This document shows positions 8,097 through 16,104 of a stretch of 64,000 nt of DNA, one piece after another. Each line of letters opens with the position of its first letter. The first letter of the stretch is position 1. A program made the translations under genes and the position numbers. The stretch comes from Melaminivora sp034675505. Lineage in GTDB: Bacteria; Pseudomonadota; Gammaproteobacteria; Burkholderiales; Burkholderiaceae_C. The notes beneath the pieces were generated by a model. It was not told the DNA's origin. It was given only the letters and a program-made list of their open reading frames with translations, and made no database searches. The stretch is taken from assembly GCA_034675505.1 (NCBI GenBank), contig JAUCDD010000025.1, positions 124,001 to 188,000 of the forward strand. The letters run 5' to 3'.

Positions 8097-8792
8097 ATGA
8101 AACACCAGCAACGCGGCGGCACCATCATCGGGCTCATCCTGGGCGTCATCCTTGGCCTGGGCGCGGCGCTGATCGTGGCCGTCTATGTCACCAAGGTGCC
8201 GGTGCCTTTCCTGACCAAGCCCAACCCGCGCGCGTCCGACCAGGACGAGGCCGAGCGCAACAAGAACTGGGACCCGAACGCGCCGCTGTACGGCAAGAAC
8301 CCGGCGCGCGCGCCCGCCGCAGCCGAGCCCGCAGCCCCGGCCCCAGCCGATGGGCCGGCGGCGGCGCCGGTGGCGCCGGCCGTGGCAGGCGCTGCCGCGC
8401 CCGATGCGCCGGCCACGCCGGCACGCCCCGCCGCCAGCCGCCCGGGCGCCACGGCATCGGGCGACCCGCTGGGCGACCTGGCCCGCGCACGCGCCAACGC
8501 GGCGCCCGCCACGCCCGCACCGGCTGCGGCGCCAGCCGCGGCGGCAGGGACCGATCCCTTCGATTACTTCGTGCAGGCAGGCGCCTTCCGCACCCAGCAG
8601 GACGCCGACGCCCAGCGCGCCAAGCTGGCCATGCTGGGCTGGGAGGCGCGCGTGAGCGAGCGCGAGCAGAGCGGACGCACGGTGTTTCGCGTGCGCGTCG
8701 GGCCCTTCGCCAAGCGCGACGACGCCGAGACGCTGAAACAAAAGCTCGACGGCGCCGGTGTCGAGGCCGCCCTGGTGCGCGTGCAGCGCTGA
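8097..8792 (+). CDS. SPOR domain membrane protein (FtsN-like)
   Basis: A 231-residue bitopic protein. A short cytosolic Lys/Gln-rich N-terminus precedes one membrane helix (about 10-32, GGTIIGLILGVILGLGAALIV). A long Ala/Pro-rich periplasmic linker follows (about 60-150), then a C-terminal SPOR domain (about 155-231) starting DYFVQAGAF and ending AALVRVQR. SPOR domains bind denuded septal peptidoglycan, so a role in cell division at the septum is likely. It is not sure to be FtsN itself, since several SPOR proteins have this layout. It sits 12 bp after argS, so co-transcription is likely. Confidence 0.88.
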   Translation: MKHQQRGGTIIGLILGVILGLGAALIVAVYVTKVPVPFLTKPNPRASDQDEAERNKNWDPNAPLYGKNPARAPAAAEPAAPAPADGPAAAPVAPAVAGAAAPDAPATPARPAASRPGATASGDPLGDLARARANAAPATPAPAAAPAAAAGTDPFDYFVQAGAFRTQQDADAQRAKLAMLGWEARVSEREQSGRTVFRVRVGPFAKRDDAETLKQKLDGAGVEAALVRVQR

Positions 8793-8965
8793 GAAGGCGT
8801 GCGCCAGTTCCCCATGCCCGCCTTGGGCAGACGGCCTGCGGCGCGCCTGCCGGGCCTGCGGGATGGCTGCCGCCTTCCGGGCGCCCGTGTCCGGGGTCGC
8901 CGGAACCTTCGCGCCATGTGCGCGATCCATCCCTACTTTGAAACAGCCAACGGAGTGACCCGTCC

Positions 8966-9628
8966 ATGAACCGTCGTGAGTTTTCCCTGTCCAGCGCCTC
9001 GGTGCTTGCCGTCTCCGCCCTGGGGCTGCCGCTGGCCTCCATGCCCGCGCTGGCGCAGGCGCCGCGCCAGTTCAAGGAGGGCAAGGATTACGTGCGCCTG
9101 TCCAAGCCCGTGGCCACCGAGGCCCCGGCCGGCAAGGTCGAGGTCATCGAGTTCTTCTGGTACAGCTGCCCGCACTGCAACACCTTCGAGCCCACGTTCG
9201 AGGCCTGGAAGAAGTCGGCCCCGCAGGACCTGGTCATCCGCCGCGTGCCGGTGGCGTTCAACGCCAGCTTCGTGCCCCAGCAAAAGCTCTACTACGCGCT
9301 GGAGAGCATGGGCAAGCTGCCCGAGCTGCACGCCAAGGTGTTTCGCGCCGTACACGTCGAGCGCCTGCCCCTGAACAAGGACGAGCTGATCTTCGAATGG
9401 ATCGCCAAGCAGGGCGTGGACGCGGCCAAGTTCAAGGAGACCTACAACTCCTTCACCGTGTCCAACCAGGCGCGCCGCGCCACCCAGCTGCAGGGCGACT
9501 ACCAGGTCGAGGGCGTGCCCTCCATGGGCGTGGCTGGGCGCTACTACACCGACGGCACCATGGCCGGCAACATGGACAACGTGCTGCGCGTGGTCGAATA
9601 CCTGGCCGGGCAGGCGCGCAAGGGCTGA
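8966..9628 (+). CDS. dsbA: Periplasmic thiol:disulfide interchange protein DsbA
   Basis: A 220-residue exported oxidase that introduces disulfides into periplasmic proteins. The signal peptide (about 1-31) ends MPALAQA and has an RR near its start, so Tat export is possible. The thioredoxin fold carries the active site Cys68-Pro-His-Cys71 in FFWYSCPHC, and the cis-Pro loop EGVPSMGVAGRYYT faces it, as in DsbA. Reoxidation would need a DsbB, not present in the window. The gene ends in a GC-rich hairpin with a T-run (9638-9674), separating it from lptA. Confidence 0.94.
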   Translation: MNRREFSLSSASVLAVSALGLPLASMPALAQAPRQFKEGKDYVRLSKPVATEAPAGKVEVIEFFWYSCPHCNTFEPTFEAWKKSAPQDLVIRRVPVAFNASFVPQQKLYYALESMGKLPELHAKVFRAVHVERLPLNKDELIFEWIAKQGVDAAKFKETYNSFTVSNQARRATQLQGDYQVEGVPSMGVAGRYYTDGTMAGNMDNVLRVVEYLAGQARKG

Positions 9629-9637
9629 CGACGGCCC

Positions 9638-9674
9638 GGACGGGGCGGCGCCCGGCCCGCCCGTCCACCTTTTT
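9638..9674 (+). terminator. Intrinsic terminator after dsbA
   Basis: GGACGGGGCGG and CCGCCCGTCC form a stem with one bulge around a CGCCCGGC loop, followed by ACCTTTTTG. Placed 10 bp past the dsbA stop. Confidence 0.7.
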
Positions 9675-9706
9675 GTCGCTGCGGCAGGCGGCCTGGAGGC
9701 GATGGC

Positions 9707-9712
9707 TACAAT
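9707..9712 (+). promoter_or_regulatory. Candidate -10 element for lptA-lptB-rpoN
   Basis: TACAAT preceded by GGC lies 20 bp upstream of the lptA ATG and downstream of the dsbA terminator. No clear -35 box is visible at normal spacing. Confidence 0.4.
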
Positions 9713-9732
9713 CAACGCAAGATTCGTGCCCC

Positions 9733-10374
9733 ATGACCATCCGACCGCTTTCCCTCACCCTGTGCGCCGCGCTGGCGCTGTGCCTGGCGCCAGCCGCCCA
9801 GGCGGAAAAAGCCGACCGCGCCAAGCCCATGAACATCGAGGCCGATGCGCTGCGCCACGACGAGCTGCAGCAGGTCACGGTGTTTACCGGCCATGTGGTG
9901 CTGACCAAGGGCTCCATCGTGCTGCGCGGGGCGCGCCTGGAAGTGCGCCAGGACGCCGATGGCTACCAGCAGGGCGTGGTCACTGCGGAGAGCGGGCAGC
10001 GCGCCTTCTTCCGCCAAAAGCGCGATACCCCGCCGGGCGCGCCGGATGAGTTCGTCGAGGGCGAGGCCGAGCGCATCGAGTACGACGGACGCGCCGACGT
10101 GGTGCGCCTGATCCGCCGCGGCGAGCTGCGCCGCTACCGGGCGGCCACGCTGAGCGACGAGCTGACCGGCGCGCGCATCGTCTACAACAACGCCACCGAC
10201 GTGTTCACCGTCGAGGGCGGCGCGCCGAGCGCCAAGGGCCCGGCCGGCGCCAATGGCGGCCGGGTGCGTGCGGTGCTGGCCCCGCGCGAGGCCGCGTCCG
10301 CAGCCAGCGCCGCCCCGGCCGCCCCGGCCCCCGCCCTGCGCCCCAGCAACGAGCTGGGCGGCGGCAAGCGGTGA
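9733..10374 (+). CDS. lptA: Lipopolysaccharide transport periplasmic protein LptA
   Basis: A 213-residue exported protein that forms the periplasmic bridge carrying LPS from LptC to LptD. A signal peptide (1-20, ending AAQA) precedes the OstA/LptA jellyroll, visible as NIEADALRHDELQQVTVFTG, the VVLTKGSIVLRG strand and the ADVVRLIRRGELRR repeats. An Ala/Pro-rich C-terminal tail follows. The ATG at 9733 was chosen because it yields the signal peptide; upstream in-frame sequence belongs to dsbA in another frame. The stop overlaps the GTG of lptB by 4 nt (GTGA). lptC is not next to it here; the immediate upstream gene is dsbA. Confidence 0.93.
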   Translation: MTIRPLSLTLCAALALCLAPAAQAEKADRAKPMNIEADALRHDELQQVTVFTGHVVLTKGSIVLRGARLEVRQDADGYQQGVVTAESGQRAFFRQKRDTPPGAPDEFVEGEAERIEYDGRADVVRLIRRGELRRYRAATLSDELTGARIVYNNATDVFTVEGGAPSAKGPAGANGGRVRAVLAPREAASAASAAPAAPAPALRPSNELGGGKR

Positions 10375-11147
10375 GCACGCCGGCACACGGCGCCGGCGCA
10401 GGCAGCGCCGGCCGCCTGCAGGTGCGCCACCTGCGCAAGGCCTACGGCGGGCGCCAGGTGGTCAAGGACGTTTCGCTGTCGGTGCAAAAAGGCGAGGTGG
10501 TGGGGCTGCTGGGCCCCAACGGCGCGGGCAAGACGACGTCGTTCTACATGATCGTCGGCCTGGTGCGCTGCGATGGCGGCGAGATCGTCATCGACGGCCA
10601 CGACGCGACGCGCATGCCCATACACCGCCGCTCGCGCCTGGGGCTGTCCTACCTGCCGCAGGAGGCGTCCATCTTCCGCAAGCTGAACGTGCAGGACAAC
10701 GTGCGCGCCGTGCTGGAGCTGCAAAAGGACGAGCACGGCCAGCCGCTGTCGCGCGCCGAGATCGACGAGCGCCTCACCGGGCTGCTGCAGGAGCTGCGCG
10801 TGGAGCACCTGCGCGACTCCCCGGCGCCGGCGCTGTCGGGCGGCGAGCGCCGCCGCGTGGAGATCGCCCGCGCCCTGGCCACGCAGCCGCAGTTCATCCT
10901 GCTGGACGAGCCGTTCGCCGGCATCGACCCCATCGCCGTGATCGAGATCCAGCGCATCATCGGCTTCCTGAAGGCGCGCGGCATCGGCGTCCTGATCACC
11001 GACCACAACGTGCGCGAGACGCTGGGCATCTGCGACCACGCCTTCATCATCAGCGAAGGCAACGTGCTGGCGCAGGGCACGCCGCCCGAGATCGTGGACA
11101 ACGCGGAAGTGCGCCGGGTGTACCTGGGCGAGCACTTCCGCATGTGA
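10371..11147 (+). CDS. lptB: LPS export ABC transporter ATP-binding protein LptB
   Basis: A 258-residue ATPase that powers LPS extraction from the inner membrane together with LptF/LptG/LptC. It has Walker A GPNGAGKTT (about 45-53), the Q-loop region LPQEASIFRKL, signature LSGGERRRVEIARAL, Walker B FILLDEPFAGIDP and the H-loop ITDHNVRET, all intact. The GTG start overlaps the lptA stop, so translation is likely coupled. The downstream neighbour rpoN completes the classic proteobacterial lptA-lptB-rpoN order. Confidence 0.96.
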   Translation: MSTPAHGAGAGSAGRLQVRHLRKAYGGRQVVKDVSLSVQKGEVVGLLGPNGAGKTTSFYMIVGLVRCDGGEIVIDGHDATRMPIHRRSRLGLSYLPQEASIFRKLNVQDNVRAVLELQKDEHGQPLSRAEIDERLTGLLQELRVEHLRDSPAPALSGGERRRVEIARALATQPQFILLDEPFAGIDPIAVIEIQRIIGFLKARGIGVLITDHNVRETLGICDHAFIISEGNVLAQGTPPEIVDNAEVRRVYLGEHFRM

Positions 11148-11202
11148 GGGTGCGCCGCACCATGGCTGCCGCCCGCCGCCGCGCCGCCTGCGGCTGCGCA
11201 CG

Positions 11203-12737
11203 ATGAACCGGCCCACGCTGGCGCTGCGCGTATCGCAGCAACTGGCCCTCACGCCGCAGCTGCAGCAGTCCATCCGGCTGCTGCAGCTGTCCACGCTGGA
11301 GCTGTCCCGGGAAATCGAGCAGATGCTGGGGGACAACCCCTTCCTGGAGCAGGACGAGGACGGCCACGACGCGCCCGGGCCGGCTGCGCCGGCCGGCAGC
11401 GCGCCCGCGCCGGACGAGGGCCGCGATGGCGACGCCGCCGAGAGTGGCGCCGAGGCCGACGCGGCCCGGGAGCTGCCTGACGCCGCCGAGGGCCTGGACT
11501 GGGAAGGCGAGGGCGCCAGCGAAGGCGACTGGGGCAACGACGCGCCCGGGCGCGGCAGCGCCAGCGAAGCCGGCGGCGAGACCGACGCGCTGGAGCTGGC
11601 CGGCGGCCACGAGACCCTGGCCGAGCACCTGAGCCGCCAGGCCCTGTCGCTGCGCCTGTCGCCCGAGGACGGCGCGGCGCTGGCGCTGCTGATCGGCTCG
11701 CTGGACGACGACGGCTACCTGGAGGAGCCGCTGGAGGCGCTGGCCGCCAGCCTGCTGGGCGCGGCCGCGTGCCTGGAGCAGCACGAGGAGCTGATGCACC
11801 GGCTGACCATGGCGCTGGGCCTGCTGCAAAGCCTGGAGCCGGCGGGCGTGGGCGCGCGCGACCTGGCCGAGTGCCTGGCGCTGCAGCTGCACGCGCGCGC
11901 GCAGCCGGGTGCGCCGGCCGATGCCGAACTGGCGCGCGTGGCGCTGGCCATGTGCCGCCAGCCGCTGGAGTGGCTGGCGCGGCGCGACGTGCGCCGCCTC
12001 GCGCACGCCTGCGCGGCCAGCGAGGAGACGGTACGCGCCGCCATGGCCCTCATCGCCCGGCTGGAGCCCAAGCCCGGCCGGCGGTTTGCCGACGTGCGCC
12101 GCCTGGCCGTCGTGCCGGACGTGATCGTGCGGCGCGGCGGCAGCGCCACCCAGCCGCGCTTTGCGGTGCAGCTCAACCCGGCCGTCATGCCGCGCCTGCG
12201 CGTGCATGAGCTGTACGCCGGCGCGCTGCGCATGCAGCGCGGCCGCCAGGGCCACCCGCAGCTGCAGGCGCAGCTGCAGGAGGCGCGCTGGTTCATCAAG
12301 AACGTGCAGCAGCGCTTCGACACCATCCTGCGCGTGTCCGACGCCATCGTGCAGCGGCAAAAGAGCTTCTTCGTGCACGGCGAGCTGGCCATGCGCCCGC
12401 TGGTGCTGCGCGACATCGCCGAGGAGCTCGGCCTGCATGAGTCCACCATCTCGCGCGTCACCACGGCCAAGTACATGGCCACGCCGCGCGGCACCTACGA
12501 GCTGAAGTATTTCTTTGGCTCCGGGCTGGGGACGGAGGCCGGCGGCAACGCCTCCAGCACCGCCGTGCGCGCGCTGATCCGGCAGTTCGTCGCCGCGGAG
12601 AACCCCGTCCGGCCGCTGTCGGACAGCCAGCTCGCCGAGCTGCTCAAGGAGCAGGGCATGAGTGCGCGCGCCGCACCGTCGCCAAATACCGCGAGGCGCT
12701 GAAGATAGCGCCCGCCAACCTGCGCAAGGCACTCTGA
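11203..12737 (+). CDS. rpoN: RNA polymerase sigma-54 factor RpoN, frameshifted just before the RpoN box
   Basis: Region I is clear at the N-terminus (LALTPQLQQSIRLLQLSTLE), followed by an acidic region II (about 45-135) and the core-binding and helix-turn-helix regions (IVQRQKSFFVHGE, then MRPLVLRDIAEELGLHESTISR). The starting frame stops at 12702 after 499 residues with an unrelated tail. The RpoN box ARRTVAKYRE, which reads the -24 promoter element, is encoded intact one frame over from 12666 and ends at 12737. Restoring one base near 12659-12660 rejoins the frames (...EQG-I-E-C-ARRTV...). Either a base is missing from the assembly or the strain has lost the box; the intact codons argue for the former or for a very recent lesion. 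Confidence 0.88.
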
Positions 12738-12742
12738 CACCC

Positions 12743-13192
12743 ATGGCCCGCATCACCTTCGAACTTCCCGCGCACTTCGGCTTCGCCACCGAGGTGCAGG
12801 TCTACATCAGCCACGTCAACCAGGGCGGGCACCTGGACAACGCCCAGCTGCTCAGCCTGGTGTCGGAGGCGCGCGTGCGCTTCTTCCGCGCCCTGGGCTG
12901 GCGCGAGGGCGAGGTCGGCGGCGCCGCCATCGTGGTGGCCGATCTGCTGGCGCAATACCGGTCGGAGGCCTTCCACGGCGAGACGCTGCGCGTGCAGATG
13001 CAGCCGCTGGAGTTCAACCGCTACGGCTTCGACCTGGTGTTCCACATGGTCGAGGCTGGCACCGGCCGCGAGGTCGCGCGCGGCAAGACCGGCATCGTTT
13101 TCATCGACCGCGCCACCCGCCGCGCCACTCCCATCCCCCAAGAGGTGCAGGCGCAGCTGCAGCGCTGCGCCGCCCCGGCTTCCACAGCATGA
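12743..13192 (+). CDS. Acyl-CoA thioesterase, 4HBT hotdog family
   Basis: A 149-residue single hotdog-fold protein. The HVNQGGHLDNAQLLSLVSEA segment (about 24-43) matches the 4-hydroxybenzoyl-CoA thioesterase / YbgC pattern, where an Asp or nearby acidic residue of the first loop activates water. The long RVQMQPLEFNRYGFDLVFHM strands form the sheet. It likely hydrolyses an acyl-CoA or acyl-ACP in the cytosol; substrate unknown. It follows the rpoN box by 5 bp and its stop overlaps the methyltransferase ATG by 4 nt, so it belongs to that transcription unit. Confidence 0.8.
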   Translation: MARITFELPAHFGFATEVQVYISHVNQGGHLDNAQLLSLVSEARVRFFRALGWREGEVGGAAIVVADLLAQYRSEAFHGETLRVQMQPLEFNRYGFDLVFHMVEAGTGREVARGKTGIVFIDRATRRATPIPQEVQAQLQRCAAPASTA

Positions 13193-14484
13193 ACCAGTTG
13201 TCCCTCTTCCTGCCCTGCGCCGCCGGCGTCGAGGGCTTCCTGGCCGATGAAGTCCACGCCCTCACGGGCCTGGCCGGGCACGACCTGCTCACCGGCCGCG
13301 GCGGCGTGCTGGCGCGCGCCACCTGGCGCCAGGCGCTGCAGCTGAACCTGCACAGCCGCCTGGCGCAGCGCGTGCTGGTGCAGCTGGCCAGCCGGATGTA
13401 CCGCAGCGAGAACGACCTGTACGCGCTGGCGAGCAGCGTCGCCTGGGAGATCTGGTTCACCCCGCGCCAGAGCTTCAAGATCGAGGTCACCGCGCAGCAC
13501 AGCCCCTTGCAAAGCCTGAATTTCGCCGCGCTGCGCGTCAAGGACGCCGTGGCCGACCGCTTCCGCGCCAAGACCGGCGTGCGCCCGGACGTCGAGACGC
13601 GCTGGCCCGACGTGCGCATCCACCTGCACCTGACCACCGACGAGGCGCAGCTGTACATCGACACCTCGGGCGAGCCGCTGTTCAAGCGCGGCTGGCGCAA
13701 CGTGGCGGACGGCGGCGCCAAGGGCGACGCGCCGCTCAAGGAGACGCTGGCCGCCGCCATGATCGCCGCCAGCGGCTGGGACCCGCATGGCGATGCGCCC
13801 GTGCCGCTGTACGACCCCTGCTGCGGCAGCGGCACGGTGGCCATCGAGGCCGCGCAGATCGCCTGCCGCATCGCCCCGGGCCTGCAGCGGCGCTTCGGCT
13901 TCGAGAAGCTGCTGCCGTTCCAGGCGCATGTCTGGTCTGCTATCAAAGAGGAAGCGCAAAGCGACGTGGTGGCGCCGGCTGCACCTGTATTTGGCAGCGA
14001 TATCTCGCACCGCATGGTCGATTTCGCCCAGCGCAACGCCGAGCGCGCCGGCGTCGCTGCAGCGCTGCAGCTGCGCGGCGGCGACGCCCTGCAGCGCATG
14101 CCGCCCACGGCCCAGCCGGGCGTGCTGCTGCTCAACCCGCCCTATGGCGAGCGCATCGCCGCCGCCGGCAGCGCCGGGCGCAACGCCGCCGAGCGCGCGC
14201 ACGAGCGCCAGCAGGGCCACGGCGGCGGGCGCGAAAGCGCGCAGGTGGAGGATGGCGGTGACTTCTTCGCCCAGCTCGCCGCGCACTGGAAGAGGCACTA
14301 CGCCGGCTGGCAGGCCTGGATGCTCACGCCCGACCTGAAGCTGCCCGGCCGCATGCACCTGAAGGAATCGCGCCGCGTGCCGCTGTGGAACGGCCCCATC
14401 GAATGCCGGCTGTTCCGTTTCGACCTGGTGGCCGGCAGCGCGCGCGCGCGCCCTGCCGCGCCCGCGCCCGATGCGCCGGCCTGA
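13189..14484 (+). CDS. THUMP-domain rRNA guanine-N2 methyltransferase (RlmL N-terminal type)
   Basis: The 431-residue protein has a THUMP RNA-binding domain (about 50-165, with VTAQHSPLQSLNFAALRVKD) and a Rossmann methyltransferase domain: DPCCGSGTVAIEAAQIA binds SAM, and NPPYGERI (about 316) is the catalytic motif. This is the RlmL half of 23S rRNA m2G methyltransferases; the RlmK half is absent, as in many betaproteobacteria. A low-complexity insert (about 325-360, rich in Ala, Arg, Gly) follows the catalytic motif. Around 13937-13995 the codons are unusually AT-rich and the bases resemble family A repeats, suggesting an old in-gene copy. The ATG overlaps the thioesterase stop. Confidence 0.87.
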   Translation: MNQLSLFLPCAAGVEGFLADEVHALTGLAGHDLLTGRGGVLARATWRQALQLNLHSRLAQRVLVQLASRMYRSENDLYALASSVAWEIWFTPRQSFKIEVTAQHSPLQSLNFAALRVKDAVADRFRAKTGVRPDVETRWPDVRIHLHLTTDEAQLYIDTSGEPLFKRGWRNVADGGAKGDAPLKETLAAAMIAASGWDPHGDAPVPLYDPCCGSGTVAIEAAQIACRIAPGLQRRFGFEKLLPFQAHVWSAIKEEAQSDVVAPAAPVFGSDISHRMVDFAQRNAERAGVAAALQLRGGDALQRMPPTAQPGVLLLNPPYGERIAAAGSAGRNAAERAHERQQGHGGGRESAQVEDGGDFFAQLAAHWKRHYAGWQAWMLTPDLKLPGRMHLKESRRVPLWNGPIECRLFRFDLVAGSARARPAAPAPDAPA

Positions 14485-14945
14485 GCTGCGCCTGAGCCTG
14501 GAGCCGGCGGCAGGCGAGGCCGCGCGGCCCGTGGTGCTGGACAGCAACATCGTGCTGGACCTGCTGCTGTTCGCCGACCCCGCCGCCGCGCCGCTGCGCG
14601 CGCTGCTGGCGGCCGGCCGCCTGCGCTGGATCGCCACCCAGGCCATGCGCGACGAGCTGGCCTGCGTGCTGGCCTATCCGCACCTGCAGGCGCGCCTGGC
14701 GCTGGCCGGATGCCGTGCGGACCAGGTGCTGGCGGCGTTCGACGCCGGGCGCGCAGCTGCTGCCCGCTTGCGCGCGCGCGCCGCACGCCTGCAAGGACGC
14801 GGACGACCAGAAATTCATCGACCTGGCGGTGGAGCAGCGGGCGCTGCTGCTGTCCAAGGACAAGGCCGTTCTGTGCATGCGGAAAAGGCTGGAAGCCCTT
14901 GGAGTGCAAGCGGGGGTAGCTATCACTCTGGAAGCGATAGCCTAG
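14471..14945 (+). pseudogene. PIN-domain protein, split by a frameshift
   Basis: The first frame, from ATG 14471 (14-nt overlap with the methyltransferase end), encodes VVLDSNIVLDLLLF, AAGRLRWIATQAMRDELACV and DQVLAAFDAG, the front of a PIN_3-type nuclease domain with its first acidic residues. The conserved rest, ACKDADDQKFIDLAV then RALLLSKDKAVL, lies in the next frame and ends at 14945. The switch point is about 14746-14757, within a GC-rich run; removing one base restores a normal protein. PIN domains are Mg-dependent ribonucleases, often toxins, but no antitoxin gene is beside it. It could be an assembly error or a real lesion. The last codons resemble part of a family A repeat. Confidence 0.75.
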
Positions 14946-14955
14946 CTGCTCCCCG

Positions 14956-14994
14956 CTCCCTCTCCCGCTGGCGGGAGAGGGCTGGGGTGAGGGC
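14956..14994. repeat. Family B hairpin, single copy
   Basis: CTCCCTCTCCCGC, TGG, then CGGGAGAGGG and CTGGGGTGAGGG. The stem is 9-11 bp. It lies between the PIN gene end and the converging nitrilase gene end, and could stop both transcripts. The same arm sequences occur as doublets at 25485, 29379 and 32548. Confidence 0.65.
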
Positions 14995-14996
14995 GC

Positions 14997-15965
14997 TCAG
15001 CCCTGCGCCGGCGGCGCGCTGGGCACCGTGCTAGCACCGTCCGCCGCGTACACCGCGCGCTGCGGCGCGGTGTTCACCGCCAGCTGGAACACGTCCGGCC
15101 GCGCGTAGTGGCCCACCGGGTCGAAATCAAACTGCGCCTGCGGGATCTCCGACAAATCGAGTTCCGCCGTCAGCAGCGCGTCGCGCTCGTACACCGGCTC
15201 GGCCAGGATGCGGCCCAGCGGGCTGATGATGCAGCTGCCGCCGCGCATCAGCACCGTGTCGTCGCCATCCGGCAGCCGGTTGTGCAGCGCGTCCATGGGC
15301 AGCTGGCTGCGGCGCAGGTGCTGGCAGGCCGACAGCACGAAGCAGCGCCCCTCCATGGCCACGTGCTGCATGGTGGAGATCCACGTCGGCCGGTCGTCCG
15401 CCGTGGGCGCGCAGTACAGCGCCACGCGCTGCTGGTACATGGCCATACGCATGGCGGGCATGTAGTTCTCCCAGCAGATCACGGCGCCCAGCTTGCCCCA
15501 GGGCGTATCCACCGCCTTGAGCGTCGAGCCGTCGCCGTAGCCCCACAGGATGCGCTCCAGCGCCGTGGGCATGAGCTTCCTGTGGTGGCCCAGCACCGTG
15601 CCTTCCGGGCCCAGGTACACGGCTGTGCAGTACAGCGTGCCGCCGTCCTGCTCGATGATGCCCACGCACACGTGCAGCTTGTGCCGGCCGGCGGCCTTGG
15701 CCAGGCGGGCGATCTCCGGGCCATCGAGCGCCACGGCGGCTGCGTGGTACTTCTGGAACTCGCGCCGCCCCTCGGGCGTGCGCGCGCCGATGAAGATGTG
15801 GAAATCCGCGCCCTTGGGGTAGCCGCCGATGAAGGCCTCGGGAAACACCGCCACCTGCGCGCCCTGCGCAGCCGCCTCGGCCATGAGCTTTTCGGCGTGG
15901 GCGACGGTGGCGGGGGTGTCGAACGGCACGGGGGCGGTCTGGATGACGGCGGCGGTGAGTTTCAT
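14997..15965 (-). CDS. Nitrilase (carbon-nitrogen hydrolase family)
   Basis: A 322-residue cytosolic enzyme with the full catalytic triad of true nitrilases: Glu43 (VFPEAFIGGYPKG), Lys130 (HHRKLMPT) and Cys164 (VICWENYMP). It also has the family's CGYGDGST-like WGYGDGSTLK stretch and the late DFDPVGHYARPDVF segment. It should hydrolyse an organic nitrile directly to the acid plus ammonia; aliphatic versus arylaceto specificity cannot be read from sequence. An arylacetonitrilase would deliver phenylacetate to the paa pathway encoded 15 kb away, which is speculation. It is divergent from a kinase / ANTAR regulator pair, and an FNR-like dyad lies between. Confidence 0.9.
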   Translation of the reverse strand: MKLTAAVIQTAPVPFDTPATVAHAEKLMAEAAAQGAQVAVFPEAFIGGYPKGADFHIFIGARTPEGRREFQKYHAAAVALDGPEIARLAKAAGRHKLHVCVGIIEQDGGTLYCTAVYLGPEGTVLGHHRKLMPTALERILWGYGDGSTLKAVDTPWGKLGAVICWENYMPAMRMAMYQQRVALYCAPTADDRPTWISTMQHVAMEGRCFVLSACQHLRRSQLPMDALHNRLPDGDDTVLMRGGSCIISPLGRILAEPVYERDALLTAELDLSEIPQAQFDFDPVGHYARPDVFQLAVNTAPQRAVYAADGASTVPSAPPAQG

Positions 15966-16027
15966 GCGTGCTCCTGCAGGGGTCGATGGGAGAGCCAGTG
16001 TGCATGTCTTTGCATGCCGGCCAATAT

Positions 16028-16041
16028 TTGACGTATATCAA
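16028..16041. promoter_or_regulatory. FNR/Crp-type dyad between nitrilase and sensor kinase
   Basis: TTGAC-GTAT-ATCAA matches the FNR-type consensus TTGAT-N4-ATCAA with one mismatch. It is 62-63 bp from both divergent start codons, a position from which either promoter could be controlled. No bound factor can be named from sequence alone. Confidence 0.5.
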
Positions 16042-16104
16042 TCCCCAAGCCCCGGTGCTGGTTTGGAATGCCGGACTTTTGCCGCTTTTTTTTCTTCCAC
16101 GCCC

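Noticed and set aside
6258..8930. Very long open frame on the minus strand antisense to argS and the SPOR gene
   Set aside because: It is an extension of the PsiF-like frame created by GC-rich codons of argS; its translation is low-complexity and matches no family, whereas argS is complete on the plus strand.
15992..16022. Minus-strand GCATG-CAAAGA-CATGC hairpin in the nitrilase leader as an ANTAR target
   Set aside because: The loop has A and G one position off the consensus, the stem is only 5 bp and no partner hairpin is visible.
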